Shown here in pieces: positions 8,820 to 19,790 of a stretch of DNA of 64,000 nt. The notes under the pieces were generated by a model that worked only from the letters and a program-made list of their open reading frames with translations, made no database searches and had not been told where the DNA came from. Source of the stretch: Adenanthera pavonina (lineage: Eukaryota; Streptophyta; Magnoliopsida; Fabales; Fabaceae); the NCBI GenBank assembly GCA_026686845.1, contig JAIVEN010000016.1, positions 29,856,001 to 29,920,000 of the forward strand. Direction: 5' to 3'. The position numbers were made by a program, and so were the translations under genes. Each line of letters starts with the position of its first letter. The first letter of the stretch is position 1.

Positions 8820-9740
8820 ATTCGAATTTCGGTTGGCCAACAGATGAATTTCGAAGGAATCGTAGATTAAAGCTTCCAATGTTACAGCACGAAGTTCGTC
8901 TGTTCATAAAGTGAAATTTGAATTTTGAAACTTACAAAACATTTTCACAATGTGACATACGAATTTTCAAGAAGAAAGTTTTTCGGTTAAGTATGAACAG
9001 TGTTTTCAATTTTCTACAGTGCCTTCGAAATTCGAATTTTGGATCCCCAAAATTCGTCTGTTCATTGAACTAAAAAGGGCCACAGTAGATAACTTTCTTT
9101 GAAATTCGAATTTTGGAAAGGCAAAATTCGTCTGTCAGAGAAACTCTTTTCAGACTCATCTTGTCATTCGAATGTTGCAAGTTCTTATCATTCGTATGTC
9201 AATGTTTCATTTAAATAGACTTAAGAACTTAGCTTCTGAAATTCGAATTTCAATGTTCAAAGTTCGTCTGTCAGAGAGCAGTTTTGAAACTTAAATCACT
9301 TTTGATCTCAGATGAACTTTAACATAGTTACAGACGAATTTCTTCAGTTTTCTCAAATTTTGTTTTGCTTGAAATTCGAATTTTGAGAACTCAAAGTTCG
9401 TCTGTTGTAAAGAAGCATCTTTCAGACTTATATAAAAATTCGAATGTTGCAACTTCAAAATTCGTCTGTCAGAGAGCATTTTTCAAACTGAATTTCGTTT
9501 TGATTTCAGATGCACTTTATCATAGTTTCAGACGAATTTCTTTGATTTTTACAAACTTCATTTTACTTGAAATTCGAATTTTGAAAGTGTGAAGTTCGTC
9601 TGTTACAAAGGCCTCTTTTTCAGACTAGATGAAAATTCGAATTTTGAACAACCAAAATTCGTCTGACAGAGAGCAGTCTCTTCAGACTTATTCAGTTTTA
9701 GCTTGAAATTCGAATTTCCAAAGGCAAAGTTCGAATTTCT
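8820..9740 (-). repeat. Array of about ten short inverted repeats in U3
   Basis: Units of about 24 nt have the form CGAATTTTG...CAAAATTCG, flanked on one side by GAAATT and on the other by TCTG(TCAGAGAGC). They recur every 60-130 bp, for example at 9033-9056 (10 bp perfect arms, ATCC loop) and 9107-9130, with others near 9170, 9245, 9375, 9440, 9575, 9640 and 9710. The outer arm is nearly constant while the inner arm bases change on both sides together, so the pairing is kept. They may be transcription-factor sites or RNA hairpins. Confidence 0.75.
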
Positions 9741-10012
9741 AACTTGACAGTTCAGTTTAAACTTTCAACCTTCGTCTATTTGAAGGTATTTTTCAAATGT
9801 TCAAAGATTTAACATAAAATCAAAGTTTGAAAACATCTTTTCTTCAAATCAAAATCTTTTACCCAATTATATCAAAAACTAAAGATCCTACAAAAGATCT
9901 AACAACATATACTCAGTTAATCTTCACTTGAACCAGCTTTGTTCTTCTTTGATATCTTCAATCCAAGCTCTTGGGTGTTGGTTTTAACATCATCAAAACT
10001 CTTGATTCAACA

Positions 10013-10798
10013 GCTCTTACATCCCATTTAGTGTTTCCCCCTAGGTATTCACTCAGTTACTTAAGCCTGCCAACATGTCATGTATCTATCTCATCAAATT
10101 ACTGTTACTCTGTCTTCCCCTATGAGACATTTTCTCCTATCTCCTACACACAAGTAACAACATGTTCAGTTATATGACTCTAGACTAGTGTTGTAATGGG
10201 AATATACAAGTCTATGCAATTGAAATTGTGCCAAGTATTACCGCAAGCAGAAATAATGGCCTGAACCATTGTTCCAATACCAAAATGTAATGACCCACTC
10301 CAAATCTAACCATAGACACTAGTTTCACTTAAATCCATCTTTGTATAGAGATTTTAGACACCCAACATTGTCTTAGCCACTTTTTGGTCAAAACTCACAA
10401 CTTACCACCTCTATTTGCCACTAAAAGCAATTTGACACTCAAGAACCATTCACATATGCCCTATTTGGCTCAACCAACTTGTCTAAGGAGATTTTACACT
10501 AGAGAAACAACTCCTCTGAGAACTGACCCCCACGAACCCCAAGACCACATAATAGGCTACATGCCCAAAACACACCTACTAGGCCCAAAAACCCTTTTGC
10601 GCTTCCACATATGACTGTTCTGATTCACCAACGCACACTCAAACCGACGTCTAAACCATTATCATACATGCACACCAAGATATGCATACGCCCTAGTGGG
10701 AAACTCTAGCTGGGCCAACCCTTTAAATATTAAGGATATAAACCCTTTTAATACAATGAAAAGTAGAAAGAATCAGTTCAATTCTCATTAAGTCATTA
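10013..10798 (-). other. Remnant of an older LTR element interrupted by the Sirevirus
   Basis: From 10286 the plus strand reads TGTAATGACCC, the reverse of an LTR end GGGTCATTACA. Just before it, 10271-10282 reads as a worn PBS on the minus strand (TGGTATTGGAAC against TGGTATCAGAGC). This suggests an old minus-strand LTR whose body runs right from 10286 and whose internal region (10013-10285) was hit by the Sirevirus. I see no coding frame and could not find the far LTR end. Confidence 0.4.
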
Positions 10799-11070
10799 CT
10801 CCCTCCAATACTTTTTTTTATAAAAGACTTTTAACTAACTCCATACATAATAGAAAATTTAGTTAAAGGTAATTAACCTCATTAAATTTGTATAAAATTT
10901 CAATTATTTTTTAAAATTATCCCATTTAATGTAATTATCCATATTAATATCAATTGGTAACTTCAAATAAAGGGCATTTTGGATAAAAAAATTTAATGAT
11001 CTAGACAATTCCAAAAGTATCTTATATTAAGGACAAAAAATAATTAAAGAGTCTCTAGAACCGGTGGGAG
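10799..11070. mobile_element. Stowaway-like MITE
   Basis: A 272 bp AT-rich, non-coding element opening with CTCCCTCC and closing with GGTGGGAG, flanked on both sides by TA. The termini and TA target duplication are typical of Tc1/mariner Stowaway MITEs. Confidence 0.6.
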
Positions 11071-11498
11071 TATAATAGAATGTCTCCCTAATGGACTTCA
11101 TAATTATTTTTCTTTTTTCAATTTTTATATTTTTTCATACATAAATAATTATGCAATGTTGAGCATTATATCTTCTTTATTCTTGTTCATTATTCAATTT
11201 TAATTATCACATTATACAAAAATTAATGCTTTTTCTTTTAACTCAAGTATTGCTAACTAAATTGATGCTATTAAAAAGTTCCTTTTGAACCAAAATATAT
11301 GTAGTATTTATTTATATTGCATCTATGTTGTACAATAAAATATCACATGCATACAATGATCAAAATAAAAAGAAAATCTTTTGGCCGTTGAAATAATAAT
11401 AAATAAAACTTTTATGACTTGTTTCAGAAAATATATGTTGTGCCTCACTTTTTTCACAAATCCAAATAATTTTTTACTGGTTGTGATATTTTTTATTA
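11071..11498. other. AT-rich intergenic DNA
   Basis: No gene, repeat boundary or regulatory site recognised between the two MITEs; long T and A runs only. Confidence 0.6.
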
Positions 11499-11792
11499 CT
11501 CCCTCCGTTCCATCATATAGGAGATGTTTTCCAATTTTGTTTGTTCCAATATGTAAGAGAAAAATAAGTTTTATCTGATTAATTAATATATTTTTTTTAA
11601 TTTTTCCATAATTAAAGTAGAGTTATTTTTATGAGAGTTAAGTGAGAGTGAGATTTATTTGTAATTTTAATTTATGAGAAAAATTAAATGAAGGTATTTA
11701 TAGAAACTTTTTTAGCATATTTATAATGTGTGAATATTTTTTTTATTCTAATAATATAGTTATTTATTTTTTACATTTTGAAACCGAGGGAC
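11499..11792. mobile_element. Stowaway-like MITE, worn right end
   Basis: It starts with CTCCCTCCGTTCC after TA, the canonical Stowaway end, and closes with a degenerate copy (GAAACCGAGGGAC) before TA. Size 294 bp, non-coding. Confidence 0.6.
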
Positions 11793-12493
11793 TAATCAAC
11801 ATAGGCAAGATTTAACTACAAATGTTACAATTCGGAGATCTTGTGTTGGTGGAGTAAGGAGCAGCCTGGAGGGATGATCCTGGGAAAGCGTGAATTGAGT
11901 GAAGGTGAGTCCTATTCAAAGAGGATTTAAAAAAAAAAAAAGGAAAAATCATATCTAAGGACACAATAAAAGCGTAAAAATTAAGTTAAAAATCTTTAAA
12001 AGTTATAAGTTTGTTTTTTAATTTTGGTTATTATTAAATTTTAAAAAATTATGAAAAGTTATTCTTTTTTCAATTTCTATGTGATTCCATTCAATTTTTC
12101 AATTTCTATCATTCTTTTTTAAATGTGTAATTAAATCCCTACATTTTGTAGATTTTTTAATTTAGTCCTTATTGTTTTTTTTTTTTGCAATGATTTGTAA
12201 AATCTTACTGATGCTTTTTTTTTAAAAAAAATTCATACACTTTTTGGTAATAACTTTCCTAAAACTTAGTTATAGCATTTATACAACCTGATAGTAAGTT
12301 CTATCAAATTAGTTGTAACTCTGATCCTTGAGCGTAATTATTATTTTGTGGATCTTTTAATCTGAATTTTGTAAGATTTGGATCCTTTTAACATAATTTT
12401 CTCATACATCTGACCTATATGTTTCCAAATGTATTTGTGGTTTGTTCATAACCTGCGAGTGTTAAGCTTATAAAATAGTAAAATTTTGTTTAG

Positions 12494-12579
12494 GATTTGA
12501 TGAAGGAATATGTGGTATGAAATGCTACGGAACGCGAGTACTTAAGATTCCTCACCATACGTCTCCCAAGTTTCATGAG
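12494..12579 (+). pseudogene. Exon-like segment, host gene fragment unidentified
   Basis: An open segment bounded by TTTAG on the left and a GC-type donor (GAG|GCAAGT) on the right, reading GICGMKCYGTRVLKIPHH in one frame. GC content is higher than the surroundings. I do not recognise the family. It could be part of the same broken gene as 13380-13457, both being on the plus strand. Confidence 0.25.
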
Positions 12580-13379
12580 GCAAGTTATTCAAACCATTTT
12601 GTTTAGATTTTTGTCTAGTTGGATATGTTCCTTTATATATTTCGTAGTTTTAAAAATAAGTTATATTATTTATAATTTATGAATAGTGTAGATTGGAAAC
12701 AAAATGAAAATGAGTGAATATGGTTGCAAGTAGAGCCAAACAAATAACATTTGAATCTTCTATTTATAGAGGGTTATATATTCTAAAACACACTATAGTA
12801 CACACTTTTTAAATCTGTTGGAATTGACTTTTTAGATGTGTTTTCACATATATATATATATATATAGAATTGATCGATATAAAAAGTATTATTTTTTAGA
12901 TTTCTAAACCAGTTGTATTTACAATCGATCTAGAAAGTCCACATTCTAAAAACAAAGCCAAACCAGTAACAGTGTTCATCACATCCCTCGGTGACAATAA
13001 AGATATTGCTAAAGATAATTAAAGTATAATATTGAACTAACCTAACTAGTTTATATACTTAAGGGAGAGGGAGATAAAAAAGAAAGCAACTTTCGAGTCC
13101 TTACTCTCTTGTTACAGCAAGTGAACCAGCAGCAACAAAATCTTCATAAGATACCTAATTTAAAATTGAGTTGAAAATAAAAGTGTTAAAGTAGCATAAC
13201 TATGTAGAAAATCTGGGGGATTCTATATTTAAAATTCAAGTTAGATGGATTCATCATTCTCTAATTTGGGGTAGCAGATAGTTGGGGGATCAGTATGGAA
13301 GAAAATAATAGTTAACTAACTACCGCACGTGTCAGTGTTATAGTAACAAGCTAATACAAATAGCATTTTATACTTCCAG

Positions 13380-13457
13380 CAACAGTGGCGAGATATTTTT
13401 AGCAATATCACGAGAGTGCTGGGTGATCGATTTATACGGGTTGTTTCCCCTGAGAAG
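13380..13457 (+). pseudogene. Exon-like segment with intact splice sites, unidentified
   Basis: Exactly 26 codons (QQWRDIFSNITRVLGD... ending VSPEK) lie between a good acceptor (ATACTTCCAG) and a good donor (AAG|GTAATT), phase 0 at both ends. Composition is less AT-rich than its flanks. I do not recognise the protein. No further exon is visible before the copia LTR at 13693, so a gene fragment is more likely than a working gene. Confidence 0.3.
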
Positions 13458-13692
13458 GTAATTGATTCTTCAATGTCTATTGTCCTATTATTTGGAGTCT
13501 GTTATAGTAAGATATGTACTCCGACTTCTAGCCACCGGTCACATGTATAATGCATTAACTGATTATAATGATTGCATGTTGTCCAAGGCCTGCCCTTTTT
13601 TTTTTTTCTGGCTTTAACACTAGGCATTCCGGTAGTAGGAAGTGTCAGGGAAAGATACTATTGGGCTGCGCAATTAAATCCACCCTGGTTGA

Positions 13693-14102
13693 TGGGTGAA
13701 ATAAAAAAAGAATTATAGAGGCCCAAAACCAATATTAATTAGGGCACTTTGTGTTAATATTTGCAAAACACAAATGGGTGGGATCAGTTATTATTCCCAC
13801 TCTCCCATTTTGTGCACGTACGAGAATTTTGAGGAGAGGTATCAGTGGTGTGAGTATTTTTTATATACTCCCCTTCCAAAGAGACGTACTACACGTCATT
13901 TTTTTTCTTTGAGGAAACAGAGAAAAATAATCTCAACTAATTCCTTCTCCATTGAAGTGCTTCTACCATGGACAAGAGAGAAAAGTCTAAACAGTGATTT
14001 TACTCCAATTGTGTGTGGTGTTACTATATGTCAATTACCTTTCATTAGTAAAAGAATATTCTCGACGAGTATGTATTTCTTCCCTGCTTTTAAAATTCTT
14101 CA
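13693..14102 (+). repeat. 5' LTR of the decayed copia element
   Basis: It begins TGGGTGAAATAA and ends TTCTTCA, aligning over its full length with 24021-24427. A TATA-like TTTTTTATATACTCC sits near 13858-13872 and is repeated in the other LTR. Confidence 0.82.
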
Positions 14103-14103
14103 T

Positions 14104-14115
14104 TGGCATCAGCGC
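14104..14115 (+). other. Worn primer-binding site
   Basis: TGGCATCAGCGC starts one base after the LTR end and differs from the initiator tRNA-Met PBS (TGGTATCAGAGC) at two positions. It fixes the element's orientation and LTR boundary. Confidence 0.75.
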
Positions 14116-14754
14116 CTGTTTGATTTTTGGGCAAAATTTTTTTCATGCTACCTTATTGTGTGCTCATAGATTCTCGATGTGTATGTGCTTATCTGATATA
14201 TGATTTGTACATACAAGAAAACCTTTCACAAAATTCACATCATTATTTCAGCAATTTTTATCCTCTGCTTGCTTTTTTATACTACCCCTTTTATGTTCAT
14301 AAATTTGCATTCAGTCACCAAGTTTATTGTGAGCGCATATTCAATTTGCATATTATCTTGGTGATAATTATGAATACAAAATTAAATGTTTGGGAAAATA
14401 ATATTTCTGCATTGGGACCCAAATTTTTCAATTTTTTTCCCAAATAAAGTTAGTGTAAACTCAAAACCGTATGTTATGAAACTTGAAATTCAGTTCCCTC
14501 AAATTGCAATTTTTCAGACAAACGAATGCCATCATTGTGTAAAGAACAACGAGACGAAAACAACACCATCAGAATCACGTCAAACGAGCATTGAATGAGG
14601 GAGAAAATGGTGAAAAATGGTGGCAATTCATGGATTCGCCACCTGGTACGAACCAGAAGGTTAGAGATGACCTCAACGACATGTTTTGGCGTAAGGCCAA
14701 AACAACATGTTTTCAAAATGCAGTGTTCAAAAAAAAAAAAAGGAAAACAGAGCA
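14116..14754 (+). other. Leader of the copia element, left part
   Basis: No sustained coding frame. Contains an A-rich tract just before the inserted LTR. Short open frames here do not resemble proteins. Confidence 0.5.
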
Positions 14755-17092
14755 TGTAACACCTTACTTTGCAACCATTAAACATGCATGATTTCATGAT
14801 TAAAGTTCAAAATAAAGTGATTTGAAAGCAAATGAGCTCTTAATTTCGCATAGACTATGCTTATGTTGTAAAATTTTGCTAAACTTTGAAAATTCATAAC
14901 TAATTCTACAAAAATCTTATGGAGATGATTCCAAGTTCTATGAAAAGCTTATGATGTCTATTTTAAATTAAAAATGTTGATTCACACTTTTACTGCTACA
15001 ATAAACTTCGAATTTTATAGAATCTATCCTATTAATAATGAAGCATAAACAAAGAATAGGAAAAATCTCAACACCAAAGTATAGGGACATAATATTTCAT
15101 TATCAAAACGTTGTAATTTACATTATATTATGTAATATATCATCTAATCCTATGTAATGTAATACAAAACGTAATATGATTCTAAAATGACTTGGATAGC
15201 ATTTCCTCATCAGTTTGTCATTTCATTTCCTTGGGCAGAACCGGGGTCTAAAAATGTTAGATATTGGGTTGAATTTGGACAGAATCTCAGTAATATGATA
15301 ATTTATTTTCCCACACTTAATTTCAGTAGCATAACAGTACAACCATAATTACTAAGAATCGAATTTAAAGTCATGTTCTATATGATCATGCATGTTCAAA
15401 CAACCTTCATGACATTCAAAGCATTATTGTAGCAAAACCTCAACTTTGATCCAATATTTCATCATGGCAAATCCTAAAAACATGTTTATACTAGCATAAT
15501 GACTACTCTTAATAAATCAAATAGCTGAACTAAAATATAAATGGAAGAAAAGGAAAAGCATATTACCTAGAAATATTTTTCAGAACTTCAGAACCTTAGA
15601 TCACAACTTCTTTCCTAGAGCTTCTCACTCTAACCTCTCTCTACCTTGAATGAAATTTGATGGCTAAATGGGGGAAGGAGGAGCTTCTATTTATAGGCGA
15701 GTTGAAGACATAATGGCCCTTGGATTAGATCTTGATCCAATGGCTCTTAATTATTTCATATTAATTTACTTAATTCATCATGTAAGGGATCAATGAGGCT
15801 ACCACCTTGCCCTATTCTAGAAGTTTTTAGTTGATATTTCTAACTCAAAAATATATTTTATTTGGTTCTATCATGTGTCTTCCTCAAATGGTACCATGTG
15901 TGTGTTGGAGTTCAATTTGATTTTTGCTTCTTTTTCCTCTTAATTTTCATCACTTTCTTGTCTAATCAGTCCAAGGAATATACTTTTATGTAATTTGGGC
16001 TTTACATATCGCATTCTAGGCCTTAGTTCAAGGTATATGGGTTTTTGGCCTCTTTCTACTAATTTCGGGTCCAATCCTTCCTTATTCTGGGTTTTAGGAT
16101 ATAAAATTAATTCAGCAATGTAATTATATATTTTGGGACTCAGAACATTGTTTTGGAATTTCAATATATCCTGATTAGTGACTAATTTCCTCATACAGAG
16201 TTAATTAGATCATAATGTCAGTTTCTAAGTTCATTTGTATATTATTGTCAAAACTAGAGTCATATTAGTTATCTATTGCTAAAAATATTCTAGTTGTCTA
16301 AAATGAATCTAGACATGTTACTGAGTCATATTCAATCTCTGATTAATCTAGACTTGATATTAAGCTTTATACATTTTCTAATTCGCCGATTAATCCAATT
16401 TCTCATAGACTGATCCTATGGCTATTTAAATTTTGTAGAAAAATCCAGTGTCTTATTCTGAGTCATAATATATCTGGGTTTTCTAATATAAACTTATTTT
16501 CTACTTTTTAAAATTTTCTAAATTATAGAACTTCGGTCATCTTTTCTGTCTAATATATACATTTCTGGTTCCACTTATTAGAGGATAATTTCTAGCGATT
16601 ATTTTTCTGACTCTATTCCTATAACCGGTACTGTCAAATACTGAGTAGATAATTTTTTTGGAAAAATGACATCTATGTCCCATTATTTTGTCTTTTAGTG
16701 CCTACTACATCAATTTTTACTTCGACCCCATAATTTAACTTTCTTTGCAAGTTAGTCCCTAAGTACTACTACTACCATGTTTCCCAAGGTATAGAATCTC
16801 AACCTATAGCTTCACAGGATTTCTAATGTCATACAGTATACATTCACAGTTGACTACTAAGTCAAATTTTATCTAGATTTGTATATAACGGCATATGAAA
16901 TTTTAAATGTTGATTGTTTCTAAATAGCATATCTAACTTATTTAGTTCTTGCTAAAGGTTCCATACGGTTTCTAATGTCATATAATACATGTTCATGGTT
17001 CAACCAAAATCCAACTAGAAACATAGATACAAAGCATGTGAAATTCAAGTTATGTTATGAGTTCTATAGTTAGTGAGAATTAGAATGTTACA
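14755..17092 (-). repeat. Long non-coding solo LTR, copy D (minus strand)
   Basis: Plus-strand ends are TGTAACACCTTACTTTG and GAATGTTACA. Read on the minus strand it shares the family 3' end (AAAGTAAGGTGTTACA) and internal blocks with copies A and C, for example the GAAAATTCATAACTAATTCTA motif at 14889. It is 2338 bp and non-coding. The flanks GAGCA and GGGCG do not match, so the target duplication is lost or an end is truncated. It lies in the copia leader and is therefore younger than that element. Confidence 0.7.
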
Positions 17093-17621
17093 GGGCGGGT
17101 GGAGGCAAAAATGGATTATTCCTAGAAGGATCCGACCCAACATTTTTTCCGTATAAAAATATAAAATTAATTAATTAAATTAATGATTAATTATTAATTT
17201 TTTAAATTAAAATAATATTAAAAAGTTGAGGTTGTGCAAAAGGCCCACCTGAACTGTTTTTTTGCCACGTAGAGCATTGACCCAATAGAAGACAGTGTGT
17301 GGAGTTCACTAGTCCGGTGCTTGTTAACAGATTCCATCTCCATGACATCGTGTGAACTGCACGCGACTCCCTGGCACATGGAAAACTTTTGTTTTTTCAA
17401 TTTTTTAGTACTTTTGTCAATTTGGATGTTCTGGGGGCACGTGCAGGTGCGTGCAAAGGTATTTTTGGGTATGGTTTGATCCTAAAAGTCCCTAAATTCA
17501 TGAGTTTCATTTTGATATGCTTCATGCTTATTTTGAACATTTTCTTAGTTATTTTTACGGCAAAAATGTTTAAAAAAACCCTAAATAGTACCTATTTTGG
17601 TTTTTTTTTTCTTTTGGTACA
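17093..17621 (+). other. Leader of the copia element, right part
   Basis: No coding frame or signal recognised. AT-rich near 17150-17220, then mixed sequence. Confidence 0.45.
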
Positions 17622-18533
17622 ATGAGCTCCTCAAAGCCTGTACTCACCTTTAATCTAGAATCTAAAGGGTCAAACTCTTAGAGTATATTTCTCTTCCCAA
17701 AGCTAGTGATGACATTCTAGAATATTCCCCTTTATCAGACTCTAAAGAGGTTAATATGCCGATACCTCCACCATTAGCTAAGGCTCTCGTATATCTTGAA
17801 AGCAACCCTATCGACTATTTAAATGATAACAATCTAGATCTCTATATGATGGATCCATATAGTTCTTATGAGAATGATGGCTATTTAATAGCTACTCCTA
17901 ATGCCAACCCGGAAGATACTCCTGAAGAGAATCCATAAGAGGATACACAGGAAGCACTAGGAGAGGATCTTAAGGAAGCAGAAGATCCAGGTAAGGAGTT
18001 GTCAAAGGAGCCACAGGAAGAACCGGAAAAAGAGCCAAAAGAATCATTAGAAGAAAAAGCGAGTCTCCCAGAAGTACCACATGACCATCAAACCGGAGAA
18101 CCTGCATCGAGAGTGCAACCAAAAGCTCTAACAGTGGACCTTTATGTCTCAGTTGAATCTCCATTCGATATCCTTCACTTGGTTGATAGACTCCATCATG
18201 TCTTTGTTCATGAGACCCGACTTTATTCATGAGACCCTACCTCTTCACTCATTCCTTTATGTATTGGAATATTTTCTTGAGGAATTTATATCTGATGGTC
18301 AATTTTTTGCTAAGCAAATGTAGGTCAATATCCTCTTAGATAATCTTCTTGTTGACGACTTCTGGACACCTATTACTTTTCACATACAGGCTATTCCACA
18401 ACCTAAGGTCCTTAATGTCATCAAATTTTTTAAAGAACATGATGAACAACATTTTTAGACCCACCTAAATGCAAAATATCGTGAGCTAATATTGACGCAT
18501 CCTCCACCTAAAAGATCACAGACACACCCTTAA
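17622..18533 (+). pseudogene. Acidic ORF remnant upstream of gag, unknown function
   Basis: An ATG at 17622 opens a frame (MSSSKPVLTFNLESKG) that breaks after 19 codons. Another frame then carries 17756-18232 with a single internal stop (TAA 17936-17938). The product is acidic, with PYSSYENDGYLIATPNA and a long Glu/Pro/Lys stretch (EEPEKEPKESLEEK), then a more hydrophobic part (SPFDILHLVDRLHHVF). A further shift leads to FWTPITFHIQAIPQPK and a stop near 18531. About 300 codons in all would be one original protein. It sits 450 bp before gag, an unusual place for an accessory ORF in Ty1/copia. I do not recognise the family; it could be a captured host fragment. Confidence 0.4.
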
Positions 18534-18984
18534 GCAACATAAATAAAAAAAAAAGAGGGGGGAGAGAAAGAAGCATGATATTTTTATTCCTCTATAAATT
18601 GTCTTAATTTAGACTTGGTTGTCTTAGACCTTGTTAGTCATTTTTTTTTATATTTTAGAACATTGTTATTTTATTTATTTATTTATGGATTTCGATAAGT
18701 GATCTTTTTTTTTTTAATTTTATCTATCAAAAAGTAAATACTCCAACTGAGTAGGAGAAAATGTATATCAAGTGGGAGCTCTTAGATACTGAGCTATTTA
18801 CAAGCTATAAAATACAGAAGAATTATTTGCATATATCCTTGATAGGAAATAGTGATAAAACTAAGTTTCATGTGATGAGGGTAAACAAAAATGTAGATTC
18901 CCCATTGTGAATTTTAGTATAGCTACTCAAGGATAAATACAAATAAAAGACATTGTATAATAATCTGTGCTATAATTATGTAGA

Positions 18985-19790
18985 ATGGCAAGCAAAAATA
19001 TTATTGATGAGCTCAATAAGGGGGACAAATTGAATGGTGATAACTGAGATATATGGCATAGAAAAGTATCTTACATTCTAGAGGAATAGGATGCTACATT
19101 TCCTGGAAGAAAAAGAACATCATTACTCAAATCACCATGCTGAGTGTCATGGTAGATGATATAATGTGTGAGTATAAGTGATATACGACTGAACAAACTA
19201 TGTGAATAGCTCTTAAGGACAAGTTTGGAGGTATTTCTTCCTCTAAGCATAGAAGACTCACCATTAAATTTGACACCTATAAACTACATCCAAATGCTCC
19301 CATGAAGTAGAATTTACATGAAATGTCAAATATGATTTGGGAGTTGAAAGTTGGTCACGTGCTTTCAGATGAACAGCAAGTTCAAACAGGTATAAGGTCT
19401 CTCCCAGTGAACTGAGAACATATGAAAGTTAATCTTACCCATAATGAGAACATCACTCCTTTCGACAATGTAGTGAGACATCTAGAGCTTGAGGATAAGC
19501 ATCTAGAGGCTTATAAGTCTTCTGGATATGCATACATAGCTGAGGATGTTGGTCCATCCAACATAAAGCCCAAGGCTAAGAAGGGCAGGAAATTCCAAAA
19601 TAAGGGGAAATGAAATGGCACCAAGTTCTAGAAAGGTAAATGATCATTCAAAAGGAAAGGCAAGGGTGCTAAGAAGACTGACCTTTGATAGGTCAAGAGC
19701 TATGCCTATCAGAGGATGAGACATTTTGCTCGTAACTATCCTGAGTAAAATAAGGTATTACCAAAATCTCATTTTGTTCATTATTCTTAT
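18985..19790 (+). pseudogene. gag: Broken copia gag
   Basis: Starts at ATG 18985 (MASKNIIDELNKGDKLNGDN) and continues with DIWHRKVSYILEE, the N-terminal copia Gag pattern. Several stops replace expected Trp and Gln codons (TGG to TGA or TAG, CAG to TAG). The best open stretch is 19422-19613. The zinc knuckle region near 19690-19745 is recognisable by HFARNYPE but its cysteines are largely lost. Confidence 0.65.

Larger units (their letters stand above)
1..10012 (-). mobile_element. Sirevirus-lineage Ty1/copia retrotransposon, cut by the window edge
   Basis: On the minus strand the order is 5' LTR (8151-10012), PBS (8137-8148), Gag (8095-6338), Pol (6287-3165), a 1 kb spacer and a third ORF (2167-20). 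The 3' LTR must lie left of position 1, so the target duplication cannot be checked; the base pairs next to the 5' LTR are GCTCT. PR-INT-RT-RH order makes it Ty1/copia. The long LTR, large Gag with two zinc knuckles and extra ORF after pol fit the Sirevirus (SIRE/Maximus) lineage. Gag and Pol are open throughout, so the insertion is probably young. It inserted into an older retroelement remnant at 10013 onward. Confidence 0.9.
8151..10012 (-). repeat. 5' LTR of the Sirevirus
   Basis: The 1862 bp LTR reads TGTTGAATCAAG... to ...CTTGCTAACA on the minus strand (TG...CA) and is followed by the PBS. The promoter-proximal U3 part (above 8702) is filled with inverted-repeat units; the R-U5 part is ordinary sequence. 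The other LTR is outside the window, so age cannot be estimated from LTR divergence. Confidence 0.88.
11793..13692. other. Intergenic DNA with two exon-like segments
   Basis: Apart from the exon-like segments at 12494-12579 and 13380-13457 I see only AT-rich sequence, poly-A/T tracts and an (AT)n stretch near 12850. The part at 12780-12950 has inverted AT-rich motifs reminiscent of transposon subterminal repeats, with no clear ends. Confidence 0.5.

Noticed and set aside
8820..9740. Regularly spaced short palindromic repeats resembling a CRISPR array
   Set aside because: Repeat copies vary, spacing is irregular (60-130 bp), there are no unique spacers of constant size and no cas genes; the DNA is plant retrotransposon U3.
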